Below, one piece after another: positions 1 to 10,805 of a DNA stretch of 64,000 bases. Within the stretch, counting starts at the first letter, position 1; each line of letters opens with the position of its first letter. The position numbers were made by a program, and so were the translations under genes. The notes below the pieces were generated by a model, which saw only the letters and a list, made by a program, of their open reading frames with translations, was not told the DNA's origin and did not search any database. The stretch spans positions 37,161 to 101,160 of the forward strand of contig JBBHKE010002442.1 of NCBI GenBank assembly GCA_037447655.1, read 5' to 3'. This DNA is from Zygnema cylindricum (lineage: Eukaryota > Streptophyta > Zygnematophyceae > Zygnematales > Zygnemataceae).

Positions 1-599
1 CATGTTACAAGTTTTCGTCGAGCTTCCGAGCTATCTCCTGAGGAGGCTGGAGATCTACGTAAAAAAAAGCTTTGTGCTGGTGCTTCCTTTCTTTCTTTCT
101 TTCTTTGTTCACCAGCTGTTTGAGCAGATTTCTAGGTTTTTAGAGGTGGTTGATGCCCTGTTTGTTTAGAGGGCTGAGAGCTACTCGTAGCAGAGGTAAC
201 AGTTAAAACAGCTATTCATTTTCTGTTCCCCCAAACTCTCATTCAAATTCTTCGAAATTCTCGGGTTGACTTGGTTTTCCTCCACAATATCAAGATGACC
301 TCTAGTTATGAGGTCCTCAAGGATCTTATTGGGTCAAATGCTCCTTCTCGTGTCTCATACAATTTTGGCAGTTTGTCTTTTACTTATCGACAAAATTGAC
401 AATGGAGACGATGCTCATCGAGAGTCGGGAGATTTGTTTGTCCCGTAGTTGGTGGAGATTTTTGGATCTTTAGACGAGTTTGTCGACCACTTGTTTCTTT
501 CTTTCTTTCTTTCCTTCGTGGTCGTGTTTCGAAAAAAAATGCATCTAGAGGTCGGAGGAGTCCTCTATCGAGCCTTCGAGCTGCTTTTGAACATTGTAC
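1..599. repeat. Perfect mirror repeat with 227-base arms and a 145-base spacer
   Basis: Reading from base 1 forward gives the same string as reading from base 599 backward on the same strand, without complementing. The identity is exact for 227 bases (1-227 against 373-599) and covers ordinary complex sequence as well as a CTTT tract. It breaks at 228/372. The spacer 228-372 is not mirrored, although it contains the short inverted pair GACCTC/GAGGTC. The left arm begins exactly at the window edge, so the structure may extend further. No known copying process yields a long reversed, uncomplemented copy. See findings. Confidence 0.97.
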
Positions 600-2378
600 T
601 AGTTTAATGTTTATATGAAATGTACATTTATATGTACATATTGGTCATTTATATTAGTTGTCCTTCAGGGAGCTCAAGCTGCGGTCTTCCTCTAACGAAA
701 CGGTGATAGAAGAGGGAGAGGGAGAAAGAGAGAGAGAGGGAGAGGGAGAGGGAGGGAGAGGGGAGGAGAGGGAGGGAGAGAGGGGGTTAACTAAATTTCG
801 ATTAAATTAAGATTCGAAGACACCACTTTGATTAAACAACTCTCACAACAAATGTTAGATGACAACATTTCTCCATGCAGCATGGGATTTCTTCCTTGTA
901 AAGAAATGGGAAAAATGATTAAAATTTTCAAACTGAAAGAGATAAAAGAAGTTCAAAGAAAAAATATTGTACAATAAAATTTGCAAGGACTAAAAACAAG
1001 CTCTCTTTATAGAAATTATAAGATATACTCTTTACAGAAATTATAAGAGATACTCCCTATAGAAATTATAAGAAATATTATCTGAACCAAACCTTAATAA
1101 AGCCTAACATTCATATAAGTTTCACTAAATATTGTCAGGTTTCTTTCTCACTTCACTTTTGGTATTTTTTTTTATAACTATGCCCCAATTTTGCATAGTC
1201 ACCGCATTTGTGCAAATAATCTTTGAAGGCCCAAAAATCTCCAGACTATGAAATTTGTGAAAACCCTAAAAATCTGAAACTCAAAACCTAAAACAAAACA
1301 AAAGAAAAGAAAAGGGGGTTTGGCTTTTTCTTAGGGTTTTTTGGGGTTTCTTTTGGGTTTTCTTCGGTTAAATGGGAAGAAAGAAAAAACCTAGTGTACT
1401 TACCACTTGGTCTTCTGCATCTTTGCACTGTTTAAACCCCAAAACCCAAAAACCCCAAAAACCATCCATCTTGGTTATTCAGTATGTAAAAAAAAATTGT
1501 AACTAAAAGAAGTAAAAGAAAGAGTATTATTCCTATACTCTGTCTTGAAATTCCAACACCCCAAAATCCCAACTCCCAAAATCCCAACTCCCAAAATCCC
1601 AACTCCCAAAATCCCAAAATCCCAAAAACCCTAAAAACCTCAAAAAACCATCCATCTCATTTACTCGACAGGAAGAAGAAGTTTGCAAGCAAAGGGAACA
1701 AGAACAGTAAAAGTAAAAGAAGTATAACAATTCCCAGTATTTCTCTACTGTTTCTAAATGACTCCATCCAGCTTATCAGTTTTCTACACCACCCATGGCT
1801 ATTAGAGTTAATAACACTAATTCAGTCCCGGCGGTTCACAATCGTCCACGTCATTTGGACCGGACATTGAATTATTAACATTAAAACAGTCCTCATACTA
1901 TTTATTTCTTAACAATAATAGCGATTCACGATAATAGCGATTCAGTGTACACCACCCATCACTGTTAGAGTTAAGCGGATTATCAGCACTAATACTATAC
2001 TAAAATCACCCACATTAGATTTAGAAGTCTGATAGCGTTAACACTTTATTAGAACTAACTACACTATTACATGCATTAGAGTTAGTGAATTATTAGGGTT
2101 AGCACTTTATTAAAATTAACTACACTGAATTATGTCCTGCAACGTGGATCATTATGGGCCACGTAACTAAAAAGTGTTACCAACACTAATTTATGATTTT
2201 GGGTGAAAAAAAAACTCACTCGAATCAGAGTGATTAATACTAAAAGCGACAGGCAGTGTACTACAGTTAAACATCGTTAAATATAGGCCAAGGGGGAGAA
2301 AGGAAGTGAGGGGGATATAGGAAGAGAGGAGGATAAAGGAAAAGAGGGGGTTAAAGGAAGAGAGAGGGATAAATTCAC
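600..2378. other. Non-coding stretch, probably an STE24 intron; holds short tandem repeats
   Basis: I see no coding exon here on either strand, and specifically no HExxH-coding exon that would continue STE24. The stretch holds a GA-rich run (about 706-786), a CCCTAAAA/CCCAAAA-rich area, and a 16-base tandem repeat of the type CAACTCCCAAAATCC (about 1558-1625). Near 1795-2200 there are scattered remnants resembling the MITE termini described below (CTATTAGAGTTAATAACACT and relatives). Confidence 0.5.
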
Positions 2379-5300
2379 CTGGGCTAGGAGAGTATCATAG
2401 AGAACAATTCTTTTGCTTCGAAAAAAACCATAGAGATACGCCTGCGAAAAAAGGTTATCAAAAAGTTAAATAACAACTATTATAATAATAAATGATGACA
2501 ACAACAACAATAACAACAATAATAATAATAATAACAACAACAAAAGTAGTAAATTGAGAGGCTTTGGTACAACGCCTCTCTCTGACTAGTCTGGATTTAA
2601 ACTCTTCTCCTTTCTAAAATCACTGGATGGTGCAAATTCCTAAAATTTATCCCTCAGTTCGAATTGCGCCCAAATTTTTTTTTATTAGATTAATAAAATT
2701 GATTGATTAAATTGATTAAATAGATACAATAAAAAACCCTGTGGCAATTCGCTTGTTCAATTTTGAAACTTTAAAATTACGAGACAAGTGCACATAACTA
2801 AAAATCCGCCTATTTATTTCACACATATTAAATATATAAAATATAACAGACAAATAAAATGGTTTTTCAAGCAAATACCGTAAGATTATGTCTTAGAATT
2901 TTAGTTTAACTAAGATGTCTAACTATTTTAGTTAAAAAACAGTGTGGTTCAAAATTGATTATGTTGTGGGTATAACTTTCCTACAGAAGGTAAAAAAAAC
3001 TAAGTTGAAACCTCAATTTTTACCACTGTTGAGAGCCCGAGGCACAAAATGTACGGGAAAACATAAGGAAACGTGAAGTAATTTACATGTAGAAACCTAA
3101 AATGTTAGTGTAAAGATTAAAGGACTAGGTATATAGGCCCTTTTCATTGCTGAGAGCCAATAGTGTTGAATCATCAACCACTAAAAGATAAGAAAAAAAA
3201 TGTTGCAAGGATTGAAGGAAGGAGTACAAAGCGACTTACATCGCTGTGAGCCGATCTTGTAACAATCACCCACCAAATCTAAGTAAAGTTTTACAATAAG
3301 GTCTAAAGAAAGGGGAACAAGGGGGCTTACATTGCTGTGAGCCGATCTTGTTGAACCATCGACAACTAAAAGTTTAGTAAGTGGGAAACGTAACGACTTC
3401 GCGAGAGTCTCAATTTGTGTTCGCAAAGAACTCTCTGGCAACTACAAAGAGAGAAAAGAAAGCAATTCCAGTAAGAAAACTGCATGTAAAGAGAGAGAGA
3501 GAACAACAACTCCAGTAAGAAAATTACATGCAAAGAGAGAGAAAAAAAAAACTTCCAGTTAGGAAACTACACAGCTCACAATCATTATAAGTACGGCTTT
3601 CGTTAATAAATTTGTAACCGAATACCAGCAACCATTCCCTCTGATACCAGTATACTTCACTTCATTTAGATTTGATGTCAAATTAAATCAAATGCATTCA
3701 CAGAAACTCGTTTTGCGCCGTTTATTTCTAAGTATAATTCAAATTCAAGTTCTCCTCATATGAGGAGAAAGAGCCCCATATAGAAATATAGTCACAGGTC
3801 ACAAATAAGTTTTTGAGTTAAAGTCTTTAGGTCCTCAAGGTAAAAAAGTGTGTAAACAGAGGTCATATTAATGTTTTGGATTCATTTTTTTCTGACGAAT
3901 AAACCTAACCTCAGAAAACAACAAAAAAAAGTTGGAGAAAAAAAAGTTGGAGGAAAAAAAGTTGGAGGAAAAAAAGTCGGAGGAAAAAAAGTTGGAGGAA
4001 AAAAAGTTGGAGAAAAAACAGTGGATTGCACAGATGGTGGGGGATGGTATAACGCAAAATATGAGAAATTATGGGCAGAAAATATGAAGGGAAACTCACC
4101 GGGGTGTATTTATTGAAGAGAGGAGCTATTACCACCGGATATAAAGCCATAAAAAAAATGGAAACGCAAAAAATGAGAAGCCACAGATTAAAGGCCAATT
4201 GCCATGGTGGACCTCCTCTCTGCGTGAAAATCAAAGCAAAGCGTTAGAACTGAAAACTAAACGGAAAGATGAACTGAAAACTGTGAGCTTGGAACTGCCA
4301 AAACAAGACATTAGTCCAATTTTGCATCAAAAATTAGATAAGAAGTGCAAGTTGGCTTGAATAAGACGAAACTACAGAAGCCTAAAAAACCCATTAGACC
4401 AATGCAAAACACATCGATCACCACTATTCCGCTCAATAATTCTAACTTAGTCGTGGGTTTTTTTTTAATTGAAATCAAAAAATAGTGTTAATAATACTAA
4501 TGAATGGAGCACTCGAGTCAGCAGTCAATCACAACATCCAATCCTAAATTAGTATTATCGATTGTAATTCCCCACTCATTTCTCCCTTTAATAGCAACGG
4601 AATAAGTATTGAACTCACATGGATAACAGCAATTGTTGCAATCACCAGAGGGGGTCCAATAACTGCCATGAGTAACTGTTGCAGTAGTAGATCACGGAAA
4701 AACCCCAATAATGTTTGCTGCCATCACATCCAAACAAACATTTTCTTCCCGAATCGAGTCACATTTTCTTCCCAAATCGAGTCACAAATTCTTCCGTCAA
4801 ATCAGAACCAACAAACAGTCCAATCGAAATTTTTGCGAAGTCAAAAAGTTGCATCACTGTTTAACTTTTCCTCGGTCGTCACATCCAAATATATATTTTT
4901 TTTTCCAAAGTCTAGTCACAAACTTTTCCGTCCCATCAAATCTAACAAAACAGTCCAACCGAATTTTTCAAGTAGTTAACTCTTGCATAATTACTTAACT
5001 ATTTCTGTGAAGTGTAGTGCAAATAATGGATTTTAATGTGCAAAAACCATTGGAAACACTATATATAGTGAGCCCATAAGTAATAGTATTAAAATTTAGG
5101 TTAACAAAGTGTAGCATTTCCTTGTCTCTTTCAAAAAGGACATCGTAAAACATCATGGGCTTGTCAAAAAGGACTCACCTTATTAAAGCCATATCGAGCC
5201 TCCACTACAAAAGAAGAATAAAGAGAAAAAGGGAGTTCTTGTACCTGAATGCCCCTTTCCACCGTATTAAGGAGATGACACCAAAATAAAGTGGATAGAC

Positions 5301-8300
5301 GATGTTCACAATTTTTTCAGCTTTTTGTTTACACAGTTTTCATCAGTTTTCCTCAGTTTTTATCTTACCGTTGATATAGCGATGAAAATGCCCAAAAAAA
5401 CAATTGACTGAGCCGATTCACTTTCTTGAAGCCAATCTGGGAGCACCTTTCCTGACAACTGCACCACAAATATTTGCAATATAAATTAATATGAACAATT
5501 AATACAAACAACTAATATCGACAAGTAAAATTAATATCCTTTGTCCACAATTAATATCATTTGTTAACAACTATCATCATTTGTTAACAATTAATACAAA
5601 CAACCATAGTTCTAATGTGCGAAATAGCAGCCCATACAATATGCATAGAATATGTTTTAGCTTACAATCTGCACAAATCCCGTATAGTATGGACTGGAAA
5701 AAACTTAATTTAAAAATTTAGGGTTGAATTGCACAACAATAGAAAGAGTATTGAATGAGCGTCAAAATGGTATGAAATTTTTGGAAGAATGGAGCCTTTT
5801 TGAGGGGGTTAAAAGGAAGTTACAGCTGCCTTAAATTTGGACCGTTGGATTTTACAAATCCCAGAAATTAAATGAACCAAAAAGAAAGGTCACATGGAAG
5901 GTACCATTTGATGCACAATAACAACAATTGTCTCATTAGCACTTGCAATGTCTTTTTTTTGGTTCACTCGCGGGTTTTTGTTTCTTTCCTGGTCCTTTCT
6001 CTTGAGATTTTTTTTTTTTTTTTTCTGGTCGCCAACATTGTTTTTAAAAAAAAATTGCGCCGCCCGTCAGCGTCAAAACTGATCTAATTTTTCATCATTT
6101 TTTCTTTTTTTTGCCTGAAGGCTATCGTTTTCGTCTTGAAATATGAAGTGTGCCCGGTGTACACATATATAATATGCATATCATATGTGCACTTTTGTAA
6201 TTTGTTTTATTCGCAAAAAAAAGACATATTGTGAAACACCTATTTTAAAACTATGATAACAACTACAATAACAAACACAATGACTCTTATTCACAGCCTT
6301 AGATAAACCATAATCGAGGAATACGGTAAATTTTTTACGAAACAGTAGTAATATTGTTGAGAAATGCAAATTCAATAGGCTACACTGTAATACTCAACTG
6401 ACTAATTAAAAATGGACACATCAATCCCTAACATTATTTTCTAAGTAAAAAAGGACACCAATAAACTTCACCATTCAGATGAAAATTGTGAATTTGAACC
6501 ACACCACGATAAGGGGCCAAAGGACAGACATAAAAAAATGGAAATATGTTATTGAATTAGTTCAAATCTCGCCTTTGAAGTCTTAGACATAACCGGTGAG
6601 GGAGAGGGGGAGGGGAAGAGAGAGGGAGAGGGGGAGGGAGAGGGGGGTTGGAGAGGGAGACAGAGAAGGACAGACTTTTGCAAAAAATGATCACCTGAGC
6701 AAAAACTAATTAATAGAACATTTTGTAACATTGAAAGGCCTCAATGGCCGGTCACACATTTAATTTTACATATGAGAGAACAAAGACCTTACATCTATAC
6801 AAAACAAAAAAAAAGATCAGAAAAATAGCAAAACGGAGTAAGATTAGATTAGATAGTAAGATTAGATTCTATCTGATCTTACCTCCCAAATCCAAGGCAT
6901 TACTCGAAGCATAAGTACAAGAATCTCCATAAACGTTCCAAAAAAACTATGTATAAGATGCAATTTGCTCTTATCCAAGCCATATTTCTGAGCCTGGAGA
7001 AACTTCTCATTGCTGACAATGCCTGCATAAAATGTTAAAAATGTAAAAACTCAACGTTAAGAATTCCACACAAAATTTTCAAAAAGTACACAAAAAAAAA
7101 ACGCGTAAACCTGCTAGTAGCTTGCCTGTATTTGAATGCCATTTGTAAATCCATCTCAAAAAAAAGATCTGAATGACCGCCAGAAAATTTGTCCATAAAT
7201 CTCAAAACTTTAGACTCTCTCTCTCTCTCCTGCCTTTCTCCCCTCCCTCGCTCTCTTCGTTACCTCCCCTCTCTCCCCTGTTCTCCTCTCCTATCCTCTA
7301 CTCATCTCTCTCCTCCCTCCTCTCTCCTCTCCCCTCGTTCTTCTCTCCTCTCTCCTCTCTCCGCACTCCTCTCTCGCTCCTCTCTCCTCTCCTCTCCCCT
7401 CTCTCCTCTCCTCTCTCCTCTCCTCCTCTCCTCTATCCTCTCCTCCTCTTGCCTCTCGCCCCCTCCTCCCTTCCTCCTCCCACCTCCCTCCTCTCTCCTC
7501 CCTCCTCTCCCCTCTCCCCTCGTTTTTCTCTCCTCCCTCCTCTCTCCTCACTCCTCACTCCTCTCTCCTCTCTCCTCCCACCTCCCTCCTCTCTCCTATC
7601 CCCTCGTTCTTCTCTCCTCTCTCCTCACTCCTCTCTCCTCTCTCCTCTCTCCTCTCTCCTCTCTCCTCTCCCCTCTCTCCTCTCTCCACTCCTCTCTCCT
7701 CTCCTCTCTCCTCTCTCCTTTCCTCCCTCTCCTCTCCTCTCTCCTCTTCTATCCTCTCCCCTCTCTCTTCTCCTCTCTCCTCTCCTCTCCTCTCTCCTCT
7801 CTCCTCTCCTCTCGCCTCTCGCCCCCTCCTCCCTCCCCCATCCTCCCTCCCTCTCTCCTCCCTCGTCTCCTAACTCCTACCTCTTTCCTCTTTCCTCTCT
7901 CATCTCTACTCTCTCCACTCTCCTCTCTCCCCTCTCCTCCAGTCCCCCTCTCTCCACTCATTTATCTTATCTCTCCGCTCTTTCCTCCTCCCTCTGGTGT
8001 TTCTCTCCACCTCTCTCCTCTCACTTTTCCACTATTAAAAAAAATTTGAAACGCTATTTAAAAACTACTAAAAAACAAAAAGATAAAATAGATAAACCTT
8101 TTAAAGCTGGATTTATGTCCTTCTTCTTTATCGCCTTGAGTTGTCGCAAATCCAAAATAGTTTCTAGAATATATGTCGCTAATGTACAACCTGTCTTTGT
8201 CCACCCCCACAACAAACCTTTATTAAAAAAAAAGCAATTCATTACATTCTAATGGTCCCATCCTCCTCTTCTATTCTACTTCCTGTCCACCTCTCTCCCT

Positions 8301-9645
8301 TTATTTCACTCCCTTTCATCGTGTCTTACTCCCTACCACTTTCCTCCATGGAGTGCTCTTCAGAGGTAAGCCTCCATTGCAAAGACACAATCTCCAAAAA
8401 ACTGGTTTTTGAAACACCAATATATCTCAATTGGTGTTTTTTTACATCTTCTCTAACATTACACAAATAAAAATATCTCTACCAGTTAGTCTCATATTTT
8501 GAATTGAACAGGACAGCGAGAGAGTGAGAGAGAGAGGAGAGAGTCGAGAGGGGAGAGAGAGAGAGGAGAGAGGCGAGATGGGAGAGAGGAGAGAGAGAAA
8601 TCTTGAAAAACTCTTTCTGAAGCGTTTCTTGAGATATCCTTTTATTTCAGCAATTTATTATAATTATTATTATTATTATTAATAATAATAATATTTGTAT
8701 TAATATTATTATTATTGTTATATTATCATAATATTATTATTATTTTTATTATTCTTTTTATAATTATTATTATTATTATGATTATAATTATGATTATAAT
8801 TATGATTTTGATTACGATTAAGATTATACTTGTGATTGCGACTATGATTATGATTATGATGTTCATTACCATTATCCTTCCTATTTCATTACCATTATCC
8901 TTCCTATTTCATTACCATTATCATTACCATCATCACCACCATTATCATTATTATTTAACTTCATTAGTAATTTTACAACTCCGTAAGTGTGTTCTTCTTT
9001 GGTGTCTGGTAGCTTCTCTATGTAGTTATAAAGTGTGAAAAACTGTGTCAAAAAGTGCAAAAATTCGTGTCCATATTATAAGTGATTTTACTACATTATG
9101 TGCGTCATTAGCCCTTTTTCTGCGGCATTTTCGTCAGTAAAACTCGAATTAAAACCATACTATATGGCCTCACTTTATCATTCCCTACACTTTGTAACTA
9201 CGCTAATAAATGGCTCCTGCTTGGTAGCTGTAAGATATTTAACTTCATTCCAGAACATTCCGTAAAAATCAGAACACCACATAATAAAATACGAGCTTTG
9301 ATGTATTCTATTCTGTGGTATTGCATTGTAATGATCGTCTTCTATTTCTTGCTATACATTCGGCTACAATTGGTGTGGATTACAAATAACTCAAGAAATA
9401 GAACAGGAAATGCAATTGGTCAAATAGAAAGTAAAACTGTTCACAAAATTGTTTCGAATTCGCCGATTATTTCAGACACAGATATGAGTAAAGTATCTAT
9501 ATCCTTGCATTGTTATTAGCGTTAATAAAACGATTTGAAAATGACTAAAATTTGATTATGAGATATCAACATAGAAAAAAAAAGGTTGAGGGCATTACTG
9601 CATACCAGCAGCTGCCTCCAAGTAAGGGAAAGTCGAGGGAGCCAT
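2379..9645 (-). CDS. CAAX prenyl protease 1 (STE24/FACE1-like), 5' nine exons; 3' part off the left edge
   Basis: The family comprises ER multi-pass zinc metalloproteases that cleave the AAX tripeptide from prenylated CAAX proteins. Exons on the minus strand are 9606-9645, 8098-8190, 6883-7022, 5369-5458, 5179-5244, 4619-4717, 4100-4219, 3331-3441 and 2379-2441. They join in frame to 274 codons from the ATG at 9645, all with AG acceptors and GT donors. Family blocks in order are an N-terminal [15 protein letters not shown], then [74 protein letters not shown] and [18 protein letters not shown]. The family is about 425 residues long, so roughly two thirds is present. The HELGHW zinc site and C-terminal part are not in the window. 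The N-terminus ([14 protein letters not shown]) aligns with the usual start. The gene is head-to-head with the UBL-DUF789 gene. Exon 8 has decayed downstream duplicates. Identity is secure; whether the gene is complete cannot be judged. Confidence 0.93.
3147..3390 (-). repeat. Three tandem ~92-bp copies of the end of STE24 exon 8 with its splice donor
   Basis: The plus-strand block TTGCTGTGAGCCGATCTTGT and relatives begin at 3147, 3241 and 3332, so the unit is about 92 bp. On the minus strand each copy carries the codons around the GSTRSAHSN motif followed by the exon/intron boundary. The copy at 3332 is the functional exon end. The middle copy keeps a consensus donor (GTAAGT) and has an AG acceptor 39 bases upstream, so it could be a phase-0 cryptic mini-exon. 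The last copy is more decayed. Confidence 0.8.
6596..6665. repeat. GA-rich polypurine tract in an STE24 intron
   Basis: Purine-only run of GGGAGA units. Short ORFs across it are low-complexity artefacts. Confidence 0.8.
7215..8030. repeat. ~0.8-kb polypyrimidine (CTCTCCTC) tract in an STE24 intron
   Basis: The plus strand is almost pure C/T in irregular CTCCTCTC units from about 7215 to 8030, lying between STE24 exons 2 and 3. Open frames across it on both strands encode only Ser/Leu/Pro or Arg/Glu/Gly strings and are composition artefacts. Long mirror-symmetric pyrimidine runs can form triplex DNA. Confidence 0.95.
8515..8600. repeat. GA-rich microsatellite in the first STE24 intron
   Basis: GAGAGA-type tract, followed at about 8650-8960 by TTA/ATTATT-rich low-complexity sequence. 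No coding signal is seen. Confidence 0.8.
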
Positions 9646-10805
9646 GGCTTCCAGCTCAAAGAAAAGGACGAAAAGTGAAGGAGGAGGTACCAAATTCTTG
9701 AAGAACGCGATAGAAAGATTTCTGTAGTGAAAAACTGCGGTGCGCTAGGTACAGTACAGTGCTGTACAACTGAACTGTTCTGTTGTGTTGAAAACGCTAA
9801 TAAGTAATAACTAATAACGATGGGCAGTGTACTGTACCGTGGGAGAGTGCAGGATCGGGCAGCTAGAAATTTTCAGATTTTTGGAGTATCGTCATCGTTT
9901 TGTTTTTTCTTATTTTCCAGAGTTTCTCTATGAAATTGTTACTGTTTCAATAACAGATAAACAGTGTGACGCAACTGAGCAAATTCGCAAGGATAGGGCA
10001 GGGTCGGGCAGTTACAAAATTTTGAAACGTTGAAGTAGATTTTTCTTCAAGTACTGTTTGACTTCATTTTGTCCACATTGGGCATGATGTGCACGTTACG
10101 CACGTTACCGTACTGTTTGAAAACGTAAGAATGTACGGCTATGAACTATTCCTGTTTGGCACGAAGAGTCCGCAATATTGAACGAGAGAGGCTAAGTATG
10201 TACGGTATGCACCCATCTGGCCAACTTTCGTTCCTTCGATTTTTATTCCTATGAACCTTGAAGCAAACCCTAAAAACAAACCCTAAGAACAAACCCTAAA
10301 AGAACACTTGCATTAGGTAAACTCTAGAGCAGTCCATGGAACTCGCTTTGCTGGACATTTACTGGAAGGTTTATATCCTGGATGGATTTATATAGTAGGA
10401 GTTAATATGGAAAGGCATTGAAGCCTGTCTTGTCTTTTCTTAACATTTTCACTTTTGTAATGATCTTGATAGTCGAAGGGAAAGTAAGAGGTAGAGTGAG
10501 GGAAGAAATAGGTGACAAGAAGAGCAAGAGAGGAATTGAATAAGGAAAAGAAGAAAATCGCTGACTTGCTTGAAAAGGGAGGAGCGCATAGAGAAAGAAA
10601 AACATATTTTTGTCCAGATAATTGTTCTTTTTTTTCTTTTTTTTTCGATTTTTCCAATGCTTTTGTACCAAAAGAAACTATAATTTCATATAGATATTTG
10701 ACTCCATATAGATATTTGATTTCATATAGGTATTTGATTACATGTAGGTATTCGATTTCGTATAGATATTCGATATAGATATTAGAGCTGATATTTTCCT
10801 ATTCG
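9646..10805. promoter_or_regulatory. Divergent intergenic region between STE24 and the UBL-DUF789 gene
   Basis: The STE24 ATG faces left at 9645 and the proposed UBL-DUF789 ATG faces right at 10806, so this 1.16 kb is a candidate bidirectional promoter plus both 5' leaders. It contains GTAC-rich words (9750-9790 and 10090-10130), three telomere-like AAACCCTAA units at 10267-10303, and a 17-bp tandem repeat of the ATATAGATATTTGA type at 10675-10780. I could not identify a convincing TATA box on either side. Confidence 0.5.
10267..10303. repeat. Short interstitial telomere-like repeat
   Basis: Three spaced AAACCCTAA units, the plant telobox core (reverse complement TTAGGGTTT), separated by AAAC/GAAC. 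Teloboxes also occur as promoter elements of plant housekeeping genes, which fits the position between two divergent genes. Confidence 0.6.

Noticed and set aside
1-2378. HELGHW-coding exon of STE24
   Set aside because: No reverse-strand match to the zinc-site codons was found. The exon must lie left of the window or be missing.
2560-2690. tRNA-derived SINE (B-box-like GTTCGAATTGCGCCC before a T run)
   Set aside because: No A box at the right distance and no second copy was noticed in the window.
7173-8252. 359-aa and 286-aa Ser/Leu/Pro ORFs
   Set aside because: They are translations of the CT-only tract in an STE24 intron, open in several frames and on both strands.
9643-9690. Plus-strand ATG with [14 protein letters not shown] before a GT as first exon of the UBL gene
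   Set aside because: It overlaps the STE24 start exon on the other strand (shared CCATGG), and its phase 1 donor does not fit the exon at 11908.
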